From NCBI RefSeq assembly GCF_002878395.1, contig NC_061120.1, positions 119,600,585-119,664,584 on the forward strand: a stretch of 64,000 nt of DNA. The letters run 5' to 3'. This document shows positions 22,322 to 32,616 of this stretch, piece after piece. The stretch is from Capsicum annuum. Its lineage: Eukaryota > Streptophyta > Magnoliopsida > Solanales > Solanaceae. Numbering within the stretch: position 1 is the stretch's first letter; each line of letters opens with the position of its first letter. The notes under the pieces are model-generated. The model was not told the origin of the DNA. It was given only the letters and a program-made list of their open reading frames with translations, and did no database searches. The translations under genes and the position numbers were made by a program.

Positions 22322-25082
22322 TGACATACCCGCATTGGGTCCTTGTCATAATAGTCTTCCTAAGTCCGACCAGACACCACCCCCAATACCGAACCAAACC
22401 TCTAGCCTCCTTTCCTGAGTTGGCTAAATTTTGAGCATGTAACAAAATAATGTGATAGCTCACATAAAGACTCTAAGAATAGATCATATTCGTGACCAAC
22501 CGAACCAAGTCCACCCATCCCATACTAATGATCCAACCATACCAACCCATACCAAACAAAGGCCATTAACCAGGACATAACCAAAGATGTTCCAAAACAT
22601 AATATATTTAATCCCAATAAATAATATAATGGAAAGTGAGAAATTAGGTCTTATGATGCCAGCCTCCCAGCCTATTCAAATGCAAAGAAAGACACCCTTA
22701 CTGATCCCACCCATTCCAACCATTAAAAGTACCATAAAGTCTCTAACCAAAAGAGTAATAAAATTTGGCTGGGACATTTCCCCAACCATAGCCAAAATCA
22801 ATACCCAAAATAAAACCAAAATGTCTAGAAATATCTATAACATGAAATGGACCATTCTGAAAGGAAATAAGCTCACCACTTTAGTCCAAATGTTGTCCTT
22901 AAGTAAATCTCTAAGTAGAAGGATTAGAATGATCAGTTTCTGCATAGCATGCATGTACAGCCACCAGTAGATGGGGTTAGTGAGTGACGGCTAGCATGAT
23001 TTTAGTGTAAGGATAAAATAATGCCATTTCTAAAATCAAGTAAAATTATACATATTCACACAGCCATACAGATATATATATATCACCATGCCAAGAAAAT
23101 AGACCAGGTTTAGCATATATTTAAAACCTTTACCTCGATTGTTTAGCTTTTCCATCCTAAACTACCCATGGGCTATATGGGTTCAGCTCTCCTGCTAAAA
23201 GGTTCCCAGTGCATATAGCACATGACTAGGAAAGTATCATATGGGATTACTAGTACATCCCTAAAATAATGTTTGAAATCATGCACATGGTCACAAAGAC
23301 AAACCTCAAATTAGGAAATTTGAGTTTCTAGTTATTGGTGCCCTCGGGACCTCCACCTTCCAAAGTTTTGCTACACATACCCAATTAAAACCAATATCCA
23401 AATAACCAAACCATTATCCATTTATTTATAAAGGCCACTGATATTGGTATTGTCAAACCAACCCTTACATGCAAGTATCATCCATAGCTAACCATTTAAA
23501 GGTTTGACTTTCATATGTTTTCCATTTACCATAATAAACCACTTGGGAGACTTCCATTTTCCCCAACAGCATAAACAACTATCCTTTAGCCTTTTCAACC
23601 ATTTAAACCATGCATAATTCCTTTACCAACTATAAAATATACAAGAGTTCCATTAAAATAGTCAATGCAATAAACATATATTTATAAGCATTTTGTCAAA
23701 CATAGTGGGGGCATAATATGAGCTAAACAAATTCCAATTACCAACAAATCATTCCCATTCAATTAGTTATCCAATGCCACCGTTAATACATATAAATCAT
23801 AATTAAAACCATGGGAAACAATAACCAACCATTTGACATAAAAAACCCCAAATCATATTTGAATGCCAAACCACGTAATAGTAAAACCAATAAAACATTC
23901 ATATAACTCATGTTTTTAGGTAAAATTGACAATGAGAGAAGATAACATGCCTTAAACCAAGATGATGATGGAAAGAAATCACTAAGATAAGCCCTAAATT
24001 GATTCCTTAGTTAAAACCCTAGCTCCCCTTGCCTAAAAGATCTTCATAGAATTATAAGGTGTTTAGGAAGAGTATCTAAGTTTTAATGAATAGAATAATG
24101 GGATAACAAACATTCCAGGTATTTTAGAAGTCATGGGAAACTATTAGGATAACTGGAGAATTGTCTAAAATATACCCACTTAAGTTACATCCAAATCTTG
24201 TTATAGGGATATGATTGACCCACAGGAGTCGTATCTTTTGATGTGATTAGTATCCTCTACTTAAATCCTAGCCTCAACCCTTAGATCAAACATCGTCCAG
24301 TATACAACTCCTTAAACGAAGTAGTAACCACAACATATAATTCGTATCCAAGAATCGTATTTTTTGCAGAATAGATACTAGGAGGATTTGGCACTACCTA
24401 CCGTACAAGTCCCTGGTACAATATGTACCCTTACTTATGGCTCATGGTGAGCTACTCGTACTCAGCTCCCACATAAGTAACCAAATCTAAGATTATGTTA
24501 AGGAACTAAATAATCTGTAACCACCAATACAACTCATACCCCTAGGTCGTATCCATTTCAATAAACAATATCCATCCTACCAACCAACATTGGTAAGTAT
24601 AGAACCAGAACATACCTTTCGTACCCCAACATATGGCTCGTACTCATGAGTCATATTGGGTCCAAGATAAGGACTTTCCTAGGTCAGCTACACTAGTTAA
24701 GGTTTGAATACACACCTTTGAGTTGTATTAAAAGGGTATGAATCATGCCCTTAAATATATCCATCAACTGTACCAAAAATAGTCCATACCAAGGTAAGAC
24801 TTAACTCACACAATTTGTCTTAGTACAAAGTATACCTTATGTTATGCTTGGTTTGAGGCTAACTAGTAGTTACGACAGTAAGTGGCCCTCACCATACTAC
24901 CTAGGGTAAGAGAGGGGAAGGATTGGAGGATACGACTTATATCCAAGATGTATGACTCATGACCCTAGTAGTACATAGCTCAGAGATACCAAATGAGGGA
25001 ACTTTTTTCAATGGTTCAAAGTCTAGGTGCTTCATTTCAAAACCTTAACAAATTTATTAAGTAATACCTCCATCCATAACTG
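22322..25082 (-). repeat. G2 5' LTR
   Basis: It starts at the PBS side with TGACATACCC. It aligns with 7800-8448 on its outer end and, on the minus strand, with the LTRs of G3, G4 and G5. The right edge at about 25082 is inferred from that alignment (AAATTTGTTAAGGTTTTGAA matches AAATTTCCTGGGTTTTGGAA). It contains many words of the GTACGAGT/ACTCGTAC type. No gene is seen in these 2.7 kb. Confidence 0.75.
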
Positions 25083-26410
25083 ATTGTTATGTTTTCCCAT
25101 TTAAACATAGGCATCACTCTTCTCTTTATAATTATCTTTACATCTCCAGTCATCATCTCTCTTTCTCTCTACTCCTATTATTATATCAATCCTTGTAGTA
25201 GTTTTGAACATTATTCCCTTGCCTCAAGTTTCAATTGTCTTGAGAAAATGTTTGCCCTTAGATCAAAAATCTGCTAAAACTCTATCCAAATACTTTTCCT
25301 CTTCATCAATATCAAAATCATATGACCTAGAAGCTTTACCTTATTCTCTCACAACATTAATCTTCTAAAAATTCATAGTAGAAAGCTATTTCATATGTAA
25401 CTCAATCTTTATCCTCAGTTTGGTAAACTTTTGAGTTATGAAATAATCTATAACTCTATGCTCTCTGGAAGCACCAATGGCATATGTACTAACACCTCTC
25501 TCCACCTATTAAGTATGCCATACTGAATTAGTAAGAAAGTTTTGATATAAGATACCTGATGTTTTTTCCTTATGCATATTCAGAAATGCTTTGCTAGTAA
25601 TAGTATTCGTCATAGCTTTGGAACAAGTTTTTAGGGCATGGTAGAAAATCTCCAGTAGATTTCTCCTCAAAATTTTGTGATTAGAAACCATCACCAACCT
25701 ATTCTTATATAAAAATCATGACCCATACATTGGTTAAAAATGCATCTAACTAAAGTTATAGATCGCGTCCTTCAATTGTAGCATTCTTGCAAAAGGGAAA
25801 AAATAGTATAAAAACCACTTCTAAAACTCATTCCAAGTAGTAATGAACCTACGAGGTGGTTTTCTTAACCATAATGTACCATCTCTAGTTATAGAGAATG
25901 GGAATAACTTAAGTCTCAACAATTCCCGATCAACACCCGGTGTATTATATAAAGTGCAAATTTCAACAAAATTAATGAGGTTTTTTTACATTACCAATTG
26001 GTAGGCCAACAAACAAACCTTTCATCTTTAGCAAGTAGATCATAGCACTAGTAATGTTGAACTTTACCCCTAGGCAACTCAGGAGGAGTGATTGAATCTA
26101 TCATAATATGCTCTACATACCACATATCTTCATTTGAATATTCATAAGTTGGTAATACTGAGAAAATTAAGGGTAAAAGAGCTCTATCTCTTCTACCTAT
26201 GTCGATTTCTATTAAATTATTAGCTTCTTGACTCTATCTCCCTAACCCTGTAGAAGTTTCTATGACTTTCTTCATAGAAATTGGGGGAGGATAGTCCTAT
26301 GGATTATCTTTAGGCAACTCATGATGATCTTTACAATCGTGTTGCTACGTACTATGATTCTATTGTAGGATTATTTCTTGCTCTTGATTAAATAGGATCA
26401 AAGGATTGCC
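25083..26410 (-). pseudogene. T1: Tat/Athila-like retrotransposon gag relic
   Basis: On the minus strand, at about 25848-25945, broken frames give PGVDRELLRLKLFPFSIT, then DGTLWLRKPPRRFITTWNEF. These continue with a YYFFPFARMLQLKDAIYNF-like segment (25760-25850). An open stretch 25697-25509 reads LLEIFYHALKTCSKAM, then an AFLNMHKEKT-like segment. This order matches the gag core of Tat/Athila-type gypsy elements (LRLxLFPFSL, ITTWNEL, FxxxYFP, and the ML-AAxGGA-M region), not the chromovirus gags around it. Flanks to 25083 and 26410 are assigned to it by default. No LTR or PBS belongs to it. Confidence 0.7.
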
Positions 26411-26797
26411 TTGATTATGCGGTACATAGGAATCCCCTAAGTAAACTTGTACATATATATCATGGAGAGATAAGGGTACTTGGGAATCCCCTACTCTTAT
26501 AGTATCTTCAGTTCGTGTGGCTACAGAAATCGAGGCCCGTCCAGGGGTTGTACTGGACCCATATAGCTCATAGGTTGTTCTAGGATAGTTAGCTACGCAT
26601 ACCTAGGTTAATGGTTTTAAATGCATGCTAAACCTAGTTCCCTTTCCCGGGATGGTGATATATATATGTATGTATAGTTGTGAATGTATATGGTCTATTT
26701 AATTATTTTAAAACATTGTTATTATCTTATCCTTATACTAAGTACTTGCTAGAATTCGTTCGCTAACCTATTTTAGGGCATAGTTTATTTGCGTTCT
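26411..26797 (+). repeat. Internal LTR fragment at the G4 5' end
   Basis: It aligns with the middle of the G3/G4-type LTR. Over 26411-26776 it is about 96 percent identical to 39043-39400 in the G3 3' LTR, far closer than to the G4 3' LTR. It abuts T1 on the left and gag on the right. Confidence 0.85.
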
Positions 26798-27245
26798 CAG
26801 GATTTTAGATGAATAAGGAGTGTAGGAATACCATGCTTATTGCGGATCTGGATATTGATCGGTTGATGACTCGTGTTCAACAGATTGAGGCAGAAAAATT
26901 TATAGGATTAAAAAAGAGAAACAAAAGGTCTAGGATAAGACAACATGAACATAGCCAGCCAAGGTCCATAGGGGAAAGTCAATTACAATTTTAGGGTCAT
27001 TCATCAATGCCCGCACTATCTTCATCATGTTCCCCTATACCTATGACCCAATAGGATTAGTGGGGTAGGACGTTAAATTCCAATTCTCAAAATAGTGTAG
27101 TCGAAAGGGCTAGTTACCCGACATATGCAATGACCCATCCTTTGGAGTGATTGATAGGCGAAGGGTGTTGCTATGGTTGTGTTAAGTTGTCCCATATAAT
27201 CAAAGAGTTTTTGTAAGCTAAGAAGGGAAGTAGAGATATTCATCC
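26798..27245 (+). pseudogene. G4 gag, C-terminal part
   Basis: An open stretch from 26809 reads MNKECRNTMLIADLDIDRLM, then VQQIEAEK. This is the helix that precedes the nucleocapsid region in chromovirus gag. A knuckle near 27162-27205 reads CCYGCVKLSHIIKEF, that is C-x2-C-x4-H with the last Cys replaced. The gag N-terminal two thirds are missing at the junction with the LTR fragment. Confidence 0.8.
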
Positions 27246-27515
27246 TAAAATGAGGTTACTAATGGACCAACTTAACCATGTTGCCCAGTCCGTCTATAGG
27301 GCACATAATCCAGTACTAATAGATGTCAACACTAGAATAGGTTTTATGCCTTTCCATCCCATTCGGTGCAATAAGTTTTACCACATATTGAACCTGGTAT
27401 GATTTTTTACATTCACCTTGACGTATATTTACTGTTAGACTCAGATCAAATCTCTCTTATGTAACTCCATTAGTTGCTGTAAATTTTGGGGTAGGTCCAA
27501 AAAATCTCTCTAAGC
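27246..27515 (+). pseudogene. G4 protease, N-terminal half
   Basis: The plus strand reads DVYLLLDSDQISL near 27420-27465, keeping the catalytic Asp but with DSD for D-x-G. After a one-base shift it gives YVTPLVAVNFGVGP, then KNLSK. The last codons meet the TSD CTAAG at 27511-27515, where G3 is inserted. The frame resumes at 48527 with TYFVPTPVGES. Confidence 0.82.
27511..27515. repeat. G3 target-site duplication, left copy (right copy 48527-48531)
   Basis: CTAAG ends the left PR half (LSK codons), and CTAAG begins the right PR half, followed by ACATACTTTGTTCC. The host frame is continuous when one copy is removed. Confidence 0.8.
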
Positions 27516-29580
27516 CTAAAATAATCTGGAATTAGATCCTTGGAAGTTTACTAGGTTTTGGAATTTTTGGACATCATATGAATCACCAAATTGGTTGTAT
27601 AGAAAGGGTAAGAGTGAGGTGACCAAGATATTTATTGTCCAGTATTGTGTAGTTTTGGGTGGTTAGTTTCGAGAGTGGGTACGAATTAGGTTGGCATAAG
27701 TCATATTATTGGTGACGCATCTTATGGTTTGGTTTTTCTTTACTTTATCTGATACTTGATAACTTATCATGGATTAGAGTACGAGTGGCTCACCATAAGT
27801 TGTGAGATAGGGTTTGAGTGGCATATTCAAAATCATATCATGGAAGTGTCAACCCATCTTATTTTCCTATAGTATAATATAAAGGTAACAATCATATTAT
27901 TAGGCATGAGTGGGACTTATGAGTCATAGTTTTGTCATTGTAGGGGTTGAGATTCTGCAAGAGGTACGAGTGGTGGGTACCACTCGTACCCTAGGGTAGA
28001 GATAAGAGGAGGTGGTCGTACACACTTGTGTAAAATTAATACAGTTCAAGTTGGGGGTATTCTGGACATTTTCCCTTATAACTACTTAGGACCTCATGAC
28101 TGAAAACACCTTTTTGGGGCTTCATTAACCTATTTGGAATCAATCAAACACTTTAAACTCTCTAGAAATCTCTCAAGGCTCTTGGGTTAAAGAAAAGCTA
28201 GGGTTTCCTTAAAGGTGGTCAATTAAGGCTCATAGGGGTGATTTCTTCTCATTTTCATAGCATGAATGTTATATGGTTTTGGGTTTTCAATTATAAGTTG
28301 GGGGTTTTGGTTACAATGGTTGGTTATGGTTTTCCTATATCTTTTACGTATCATTTTCTTATTATTAGGGTGGTTTGAACATTTGTTACATGGGAATAGC
28401 TAATTGGTACTTGGTTTTGGCTTTGGAAATAGTATGCCCCTAACATGTTTGATAAAAAATGCCTATGAGATTGCTTTTACTATATTCATGGACTTTTTAA
28501 GGAACTATTGCATGGTTTAACTTTGAAATGGAATGCTACATGGTTTAAATAGTTTAGAATAGTTAAATGGTTAAGTCTTGGTGGTTATGGTTGGTCAAAT
28601 TTAAAATCTTGTGTGGTACATGGGATTCCCCCAAATAAACTTAATAATGTAATCTATGGTTACATAAGAATCCCTTTACCTAATAAGGATGGCTAAGGAC
28701 ATTTCTTGCAATCTATAGAGGGTATGATGTTACCTCTACTAATATCCTTGATTGATATTAAATGGAATAGTGGTTTAGTTATGTTGTAATGGTTTTAATT
28801 GGGCAATAATGGTTGGGTGTGATAGCTAACCGTAAAGGTGTAAGCCCAATGGACGGACGACATGAGGATTGGTCATTAGGACCATATATTATACTTATGG
28901 GTTACACGGAAATCTCTTAAGTACACTTGTTCATATGTTTCATGTAAAGCAAAGGGTACTTGGAATCCTTACTCCTATGGTATCTCCAGTTCATACGGGT
29001 ACACGCATTGAGGCCCATTCATAGGATTATACTGGAGCTATATAGCTAATGGGTGGTTCTAGGATTTTAAATTAATGCTAAACCTAGTTCCCTTTCCTAA
29101 CATGGTTATATATATATGCATATATGTTTGTGAATTCCTATTGTTGGTTTACTTGATTTTAATGATCAGAATTATTTTATCCTTATCCTGAGTACTTAGT
29201 ACCATCAACATGCTAACCCAACTTTAGGCAGTTGTATCCCCACACAATGCAGGGACCGGCCATTTTACTCCTCCTACTTAGTGATCAGCTTCGGGACAAC
29301 TTGGTTTGATAGAAGTAGGTAGCTTTCATATTTTGGAAGGCTTTATTTCATATCATGGATGTGTTCACATACTTTGGTTATTTCATAGATATTGGTTTTG
29401 TCTATGGTTGGGAGCATATCCCAACCAAATATTATTTTACTATTGGTTAGCAACTTTGTGGAACGACTATTAGTGGTATAGGCAGTATCAGCAGAAGTGT
29501 CTTCCTTAGTATTGGCAATAGTATTAGGGATGATACCATTTTTTAGTATTTATGATTGTTCCATCCTTTTATGTCTTTGG

Positions 29581-29619
<39 letters not shown>

Positions 29620-29889
29620 TGGGTCTCATTTGGTATAGGAAATATAGATTGATTTACTAGTTTTGGTTATTGGTTATATAATGGATTATTAGAATTGTTT
29701 GGCTTAGTCTTGGTCATGGGTCAGTCGTAGATATGGGAATTATAATAAACGCTATCTTGTTATATGTTCAAAATTCTTACAACTCAAGGTTTTCATATTG
29801 GGTGGTTAAGTAGGGTAACTGGGGTAGTCCCCGATCCTCGTTGGCCTTGGGATGCCAATTATGATAAGGCCATTGTTTGGTTCACGTCA
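27516..29889 (+). repeat. G3 5' LTR
   Basis: The start, CCTAAAATAATCTGG, corresponds to TGTAACACCCTGG in the other copies; the end is TTCACGTCA, two bases before the PBS. It contains a perfect hairpin with 11-bp arms, GGTACGAGTGG and CCACTCGTACC (27963-27973 and 27980-27990). A 12-bp palindrome TACCCTAGGGTA (27987-27998) overlaps it. No gene is seen. Confidence 0.85.
29581..29622. repeat. (TA)n microsatellite in G3 5' LTR
   Basis: An AT dinucleotide run of about 38 bp with one interruption. Shorter TA runs sit in the corresponding parts of other LTRs here (39281-39292, 62800-62835). Confidence 0.9.
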
Positions 29890-29891
29890 CG

Positions 29892-30149
29892 TTGGTATCA
29901 AAGATTTAGATTCATGGTCAATTGAGAGTCCACAAATCCATTTTGAGTAGAGTCTCCTTTGGTGTGTAGTTCATCACACTAAAAAAGTGAAAAGCTACAA
30001 GGCATTTGGGAAATGTTTCTCCTTTTTGAGTTGTATATTCAAGCTTAGAGAATAATTCCTAGAATCTCTTTTAATTTTATTTTTTCACATAATAAATCAT
30101 GCCTTGATGATCTGAAGCTCACAAAAACTCCTCTTTCCGAACCGAAGAT
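29892..30149 (+). other. G3 primer binding site and leader
   Basis: The PBS is TTGGTATCAAAGA at 29892-29904, one base off the initiator-Met complement. The leader holds the hairpin CATTTGGGAAATG (30003-30015), about 100 bp downstream, followed by TTTCTCC. The same arrangement is seen in G5. Confidence 0.85.
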
Positions 30150-31300
30150 GACGATGATATGACACGCTCTACTTAGGGAATCCATACTCAGCCAAGGGGT
30201 CCATTCCCTAATATTTTTGCAGTTTCACCGATTCCTTCAAGTCCTTCTCAGGATCTTCAGGCTAATTTGATGAATATTGTGTTTTGTCAGTCAATTCAAA
30301 AGATTGCTTAGCTGGTATATTCTCAGGCTGAGCAAGGAACATCTTTTATTACAACTTCTGTGGCAATAATAGTTGACTAGTTCATGAGGTTGAATCTGCT
30401 AACCTTTACTGGTGTGAAGGTAGAGGAGGATCCTTAGGGTTTTCTTGATTAGATTAGAAATGCATTCAGGATTATAAAGGCCACTAATTTAGATGTGTTG
30501 AATTTAGTTGCGTATTAGCTAAAGAATGTGGTGTACCAATGGAATGAGGAATGGGATCGGGCAAAGTGCGATGTTTAGAGGTCCTCTTTCTTGGAGACCA
30601 TCTCGAATGATTTTTTGGACTACTTTTTTCCTAAGTAGTAGACGGAAGCAAAGGTGGAAGAATTTGTTAATCAGAAATAGGGAGGATCTCGGTCAAGTAG
30701 TATGCCTCTAAATTTCACCAGTTGTCTTTATATGCTCTAGAATTGGTGGTTGATATAAGGGCTAGGATGAGAAAATTCTTTTCAGGACTTTTTGTAGATT
30801 TGATCCTTGAAAGTAATACTACATTATCGATCAAAGACATGGATATTTCCAGGTTGGTTGTTCATGTACAAAAGGTGGAGGAAGAAAAGAGTAAATAGGC
30901 TAAGATAAGAGAAAGGCAGGGTAATAATTTTAGATTCTCTAAGTACGGTGGTCAACAACAAAGTGGTCGAGAAGGTTGTAAGTGGCAAAAAAAGAAGTTG
31001 GGAAGTTATGGTTCTTTCTCCATAGCTAGTGTTCATTACCTACAGTAGTTGAGTTATAGGAGTAAGTAGGGTAGTGATAACTTGAGGAAATAGGGTCCCC
31101 AATCTCAGGCTAGTTGGGCTTAATCAGCCTTGTAATGTCCTTCTCGCAGGTGTTGTTTTTAATTACATTAGGGTTTTTTTTATGCTGGAAGGGACAAGTA
31201 TTTTAAATATTTTAGCCATGCCATATGTTTAGAAACTATCCAATTGGTAAGGTTGCTAGAGAGCGAATAATGTTCTAGTTGTCTCTGTATCTGCTCCTGG
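30150..31300 (+). pseudogene. G3 gag polyprotein
   Basis: A likely original start is the ATG at about 30158 (MTRS followed by a stop). The capsid reads MRLNLLTFTGVKVEEDP (30387-30440) and LVAY-LKNVVYQWNEEWDRAK (30505-30570). The helix SIKDMDISRLVVHVQKVEEE (30832-30890) follows and then a basic linker. A degenerate zinc-finger region lies near 31180-31250 (FYAGRDKYF, SHAIC). At least six stops are present. The open frame at 30526-30711 is out of the original frame. Confidence 0.85.
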
Positions 31301-31880
31301 GCCAAAGGGTGTTACTTTTGTATTTGTTTTTACTTCTGGTACTAACACAGGCAGAAATTGATTATATTCCCTCACTATCCGATAATAGTCTAAGGAGTTG
31401 CCTGATGTCGTGACTGGTAGGTTACAATTCTTTTCTCAAGATGTTTATTTTTTACTCTATCCGTGATCTTCTTTCTCTTATGTGACCTTATTTATGGCCA
31501 TGTGTTTTTCTTTTGATCTCGAGGTTACTTTGGATCTTTTTTCTATTTCCATCCAGAGATGACTCTATGGTTGTTAAAAGAGTCTATATGGGGTGTGTGC
31601 TATTTTTTTGTAGTAGGGAGACTTTGATGGATTTCTTTGAATTAGATATTTTGGATTTTGATGTCATTTTGTGAATGGATTCGTTACAATCATTCTTTGC
31701 ATCATTAGATTATTGCACCCATAAGGTGGTCTTTAAGTTCACTAGTGTACTAATTATTAAATTGGAGCCCTAGCTCTTATGAGGATGTTTATATCTTATC
31801 TTAGAGCTCAAAAATTTATCTAGAAAGGGTGGCTCTATCATTTACTTAGGGTTAAAGACTCTTACTCGGAAGGTCCTTCT
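31301..31880 (+). pseudogene. G3 aspartic protease
   Basis: The catalytic loop near 31440-31480 reads DVYFLLYP followed by a stop where LLDPGA is expected, so the catalytic Asp is lost. Further on come MVVKRVYMGCVLFF (31568-31610) and LDFDVIL-MDSLQSFFASLDYC (31648-31715). It matches the gypsy PR order and leads into RT at ETPTL-like codons near 31860. Confidence 0.8.
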
Positions 31881-32616
31881 TTTCATTTAATTTTTATGGT
31901 GAATGAGTTTCCTGAGGTCATTCCAAATGATTTTCCTAGTGTTCCTCTTGATAGGGAGATTGAGTTTGGTATTGATTTGGTTTTGGACACTTCTCCAATA
32001 TCTATTCCACCTTATAGAATGGCTCCAACTGAGTTGAGAGAACAGCAGAAACAACTTAAGTCTCTTTGAGATAAAGGTTTCTTCCATCCTAGTGTATCTT
32101 CGTGGGGTGCACTGATGTTATTCATGCATAAGAAGGATGGTTCCATTCAAATGTGTATTAACTATCGGTGTTGGAATAAGGTGGCGGTTAAGAACAAGTA
32201 TCCTCTCCCGAGGATAGATGACTTGTTTGATGAGTTGCATGGTGCTAAATTCATATCTATGATATATCATTGATCTGGCTATCATCAGCTTAAGATTAGG
32301 GAGGTTTATATCCCTAAGACATATTTCCTCACTTTGTATGGGCACTTTCAATTCTTGGTTATATCATTCAATTTGACTAATTCCCCGGCGTCATTCGTAG
32401 AGTTGATTAATAGGGTATTCTGTCAGTTTCTAGATCTTTTTGTGGTTGTGTTCTTTGATGACATTCTGGTATAATCTAAGAGTGAGGTAGATCATGACAA
32501 CCTCCTTCGTGTGGTGTTGCAGACATTCAAAGAGCAACAATTGTATGACAAGTTCTCTAAATGTTAATTCTAGATGAATGCTATCACTTTTATAGGTCAT
32601 ATTATTTCTAGTGAGG
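31881..32616 (+). pseudogene. G3 reverse transcriptase, first part
   Basis: Fingers read MVNEFPEVIPNDFPSVPLDR and EFGIDLVLDTSPISIPPY (31895-32015). Then come [20 protein letters not shown] and [20 protein letters not shown]. Motif A is [12 protein letters not shown], where the catalytic Asp is His and a stop follows. FFDDILV (32452-32474) retains the paired Asp of the active site. The frame is well conserved with few stops. It stops at GHIISSEV, where solo LTR J2 is inserted (TSD TGAGG). It continues at 35415. Confidence 0.92.
32612..32616. repeat. J2 target-site duplication, left copy (right copy 35415-35419)
   Basis: TGAGG on the left and TAAGG on the right: five bases with one mismatch, flanking the solo LTR. 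Confidence 0.75.

Larger units (their letters stand above)
7800..25082 (-). mobile_element. G2: Ty3/gypsy chromovirus-type element, split by J1
   Basis: Minus-strand order from the right: 5' LTR (22322-25082), PBS, leader, gag, PR, RT N-terminal half, then J1 (10094-19835), then RT C-terminal half, RH and IN. The IN is fused abruptly to an inner part of the 3' LTR at about 8448. The C-terminal IN, chromodomain and the inner part of the 3' LTR are therefore deleted. The RT keeps the catalytic Asp residues ([10 protein letters not shown] and FVDD), unlike its neighbours. No TSD could be assigned. Confidence 0.8.
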
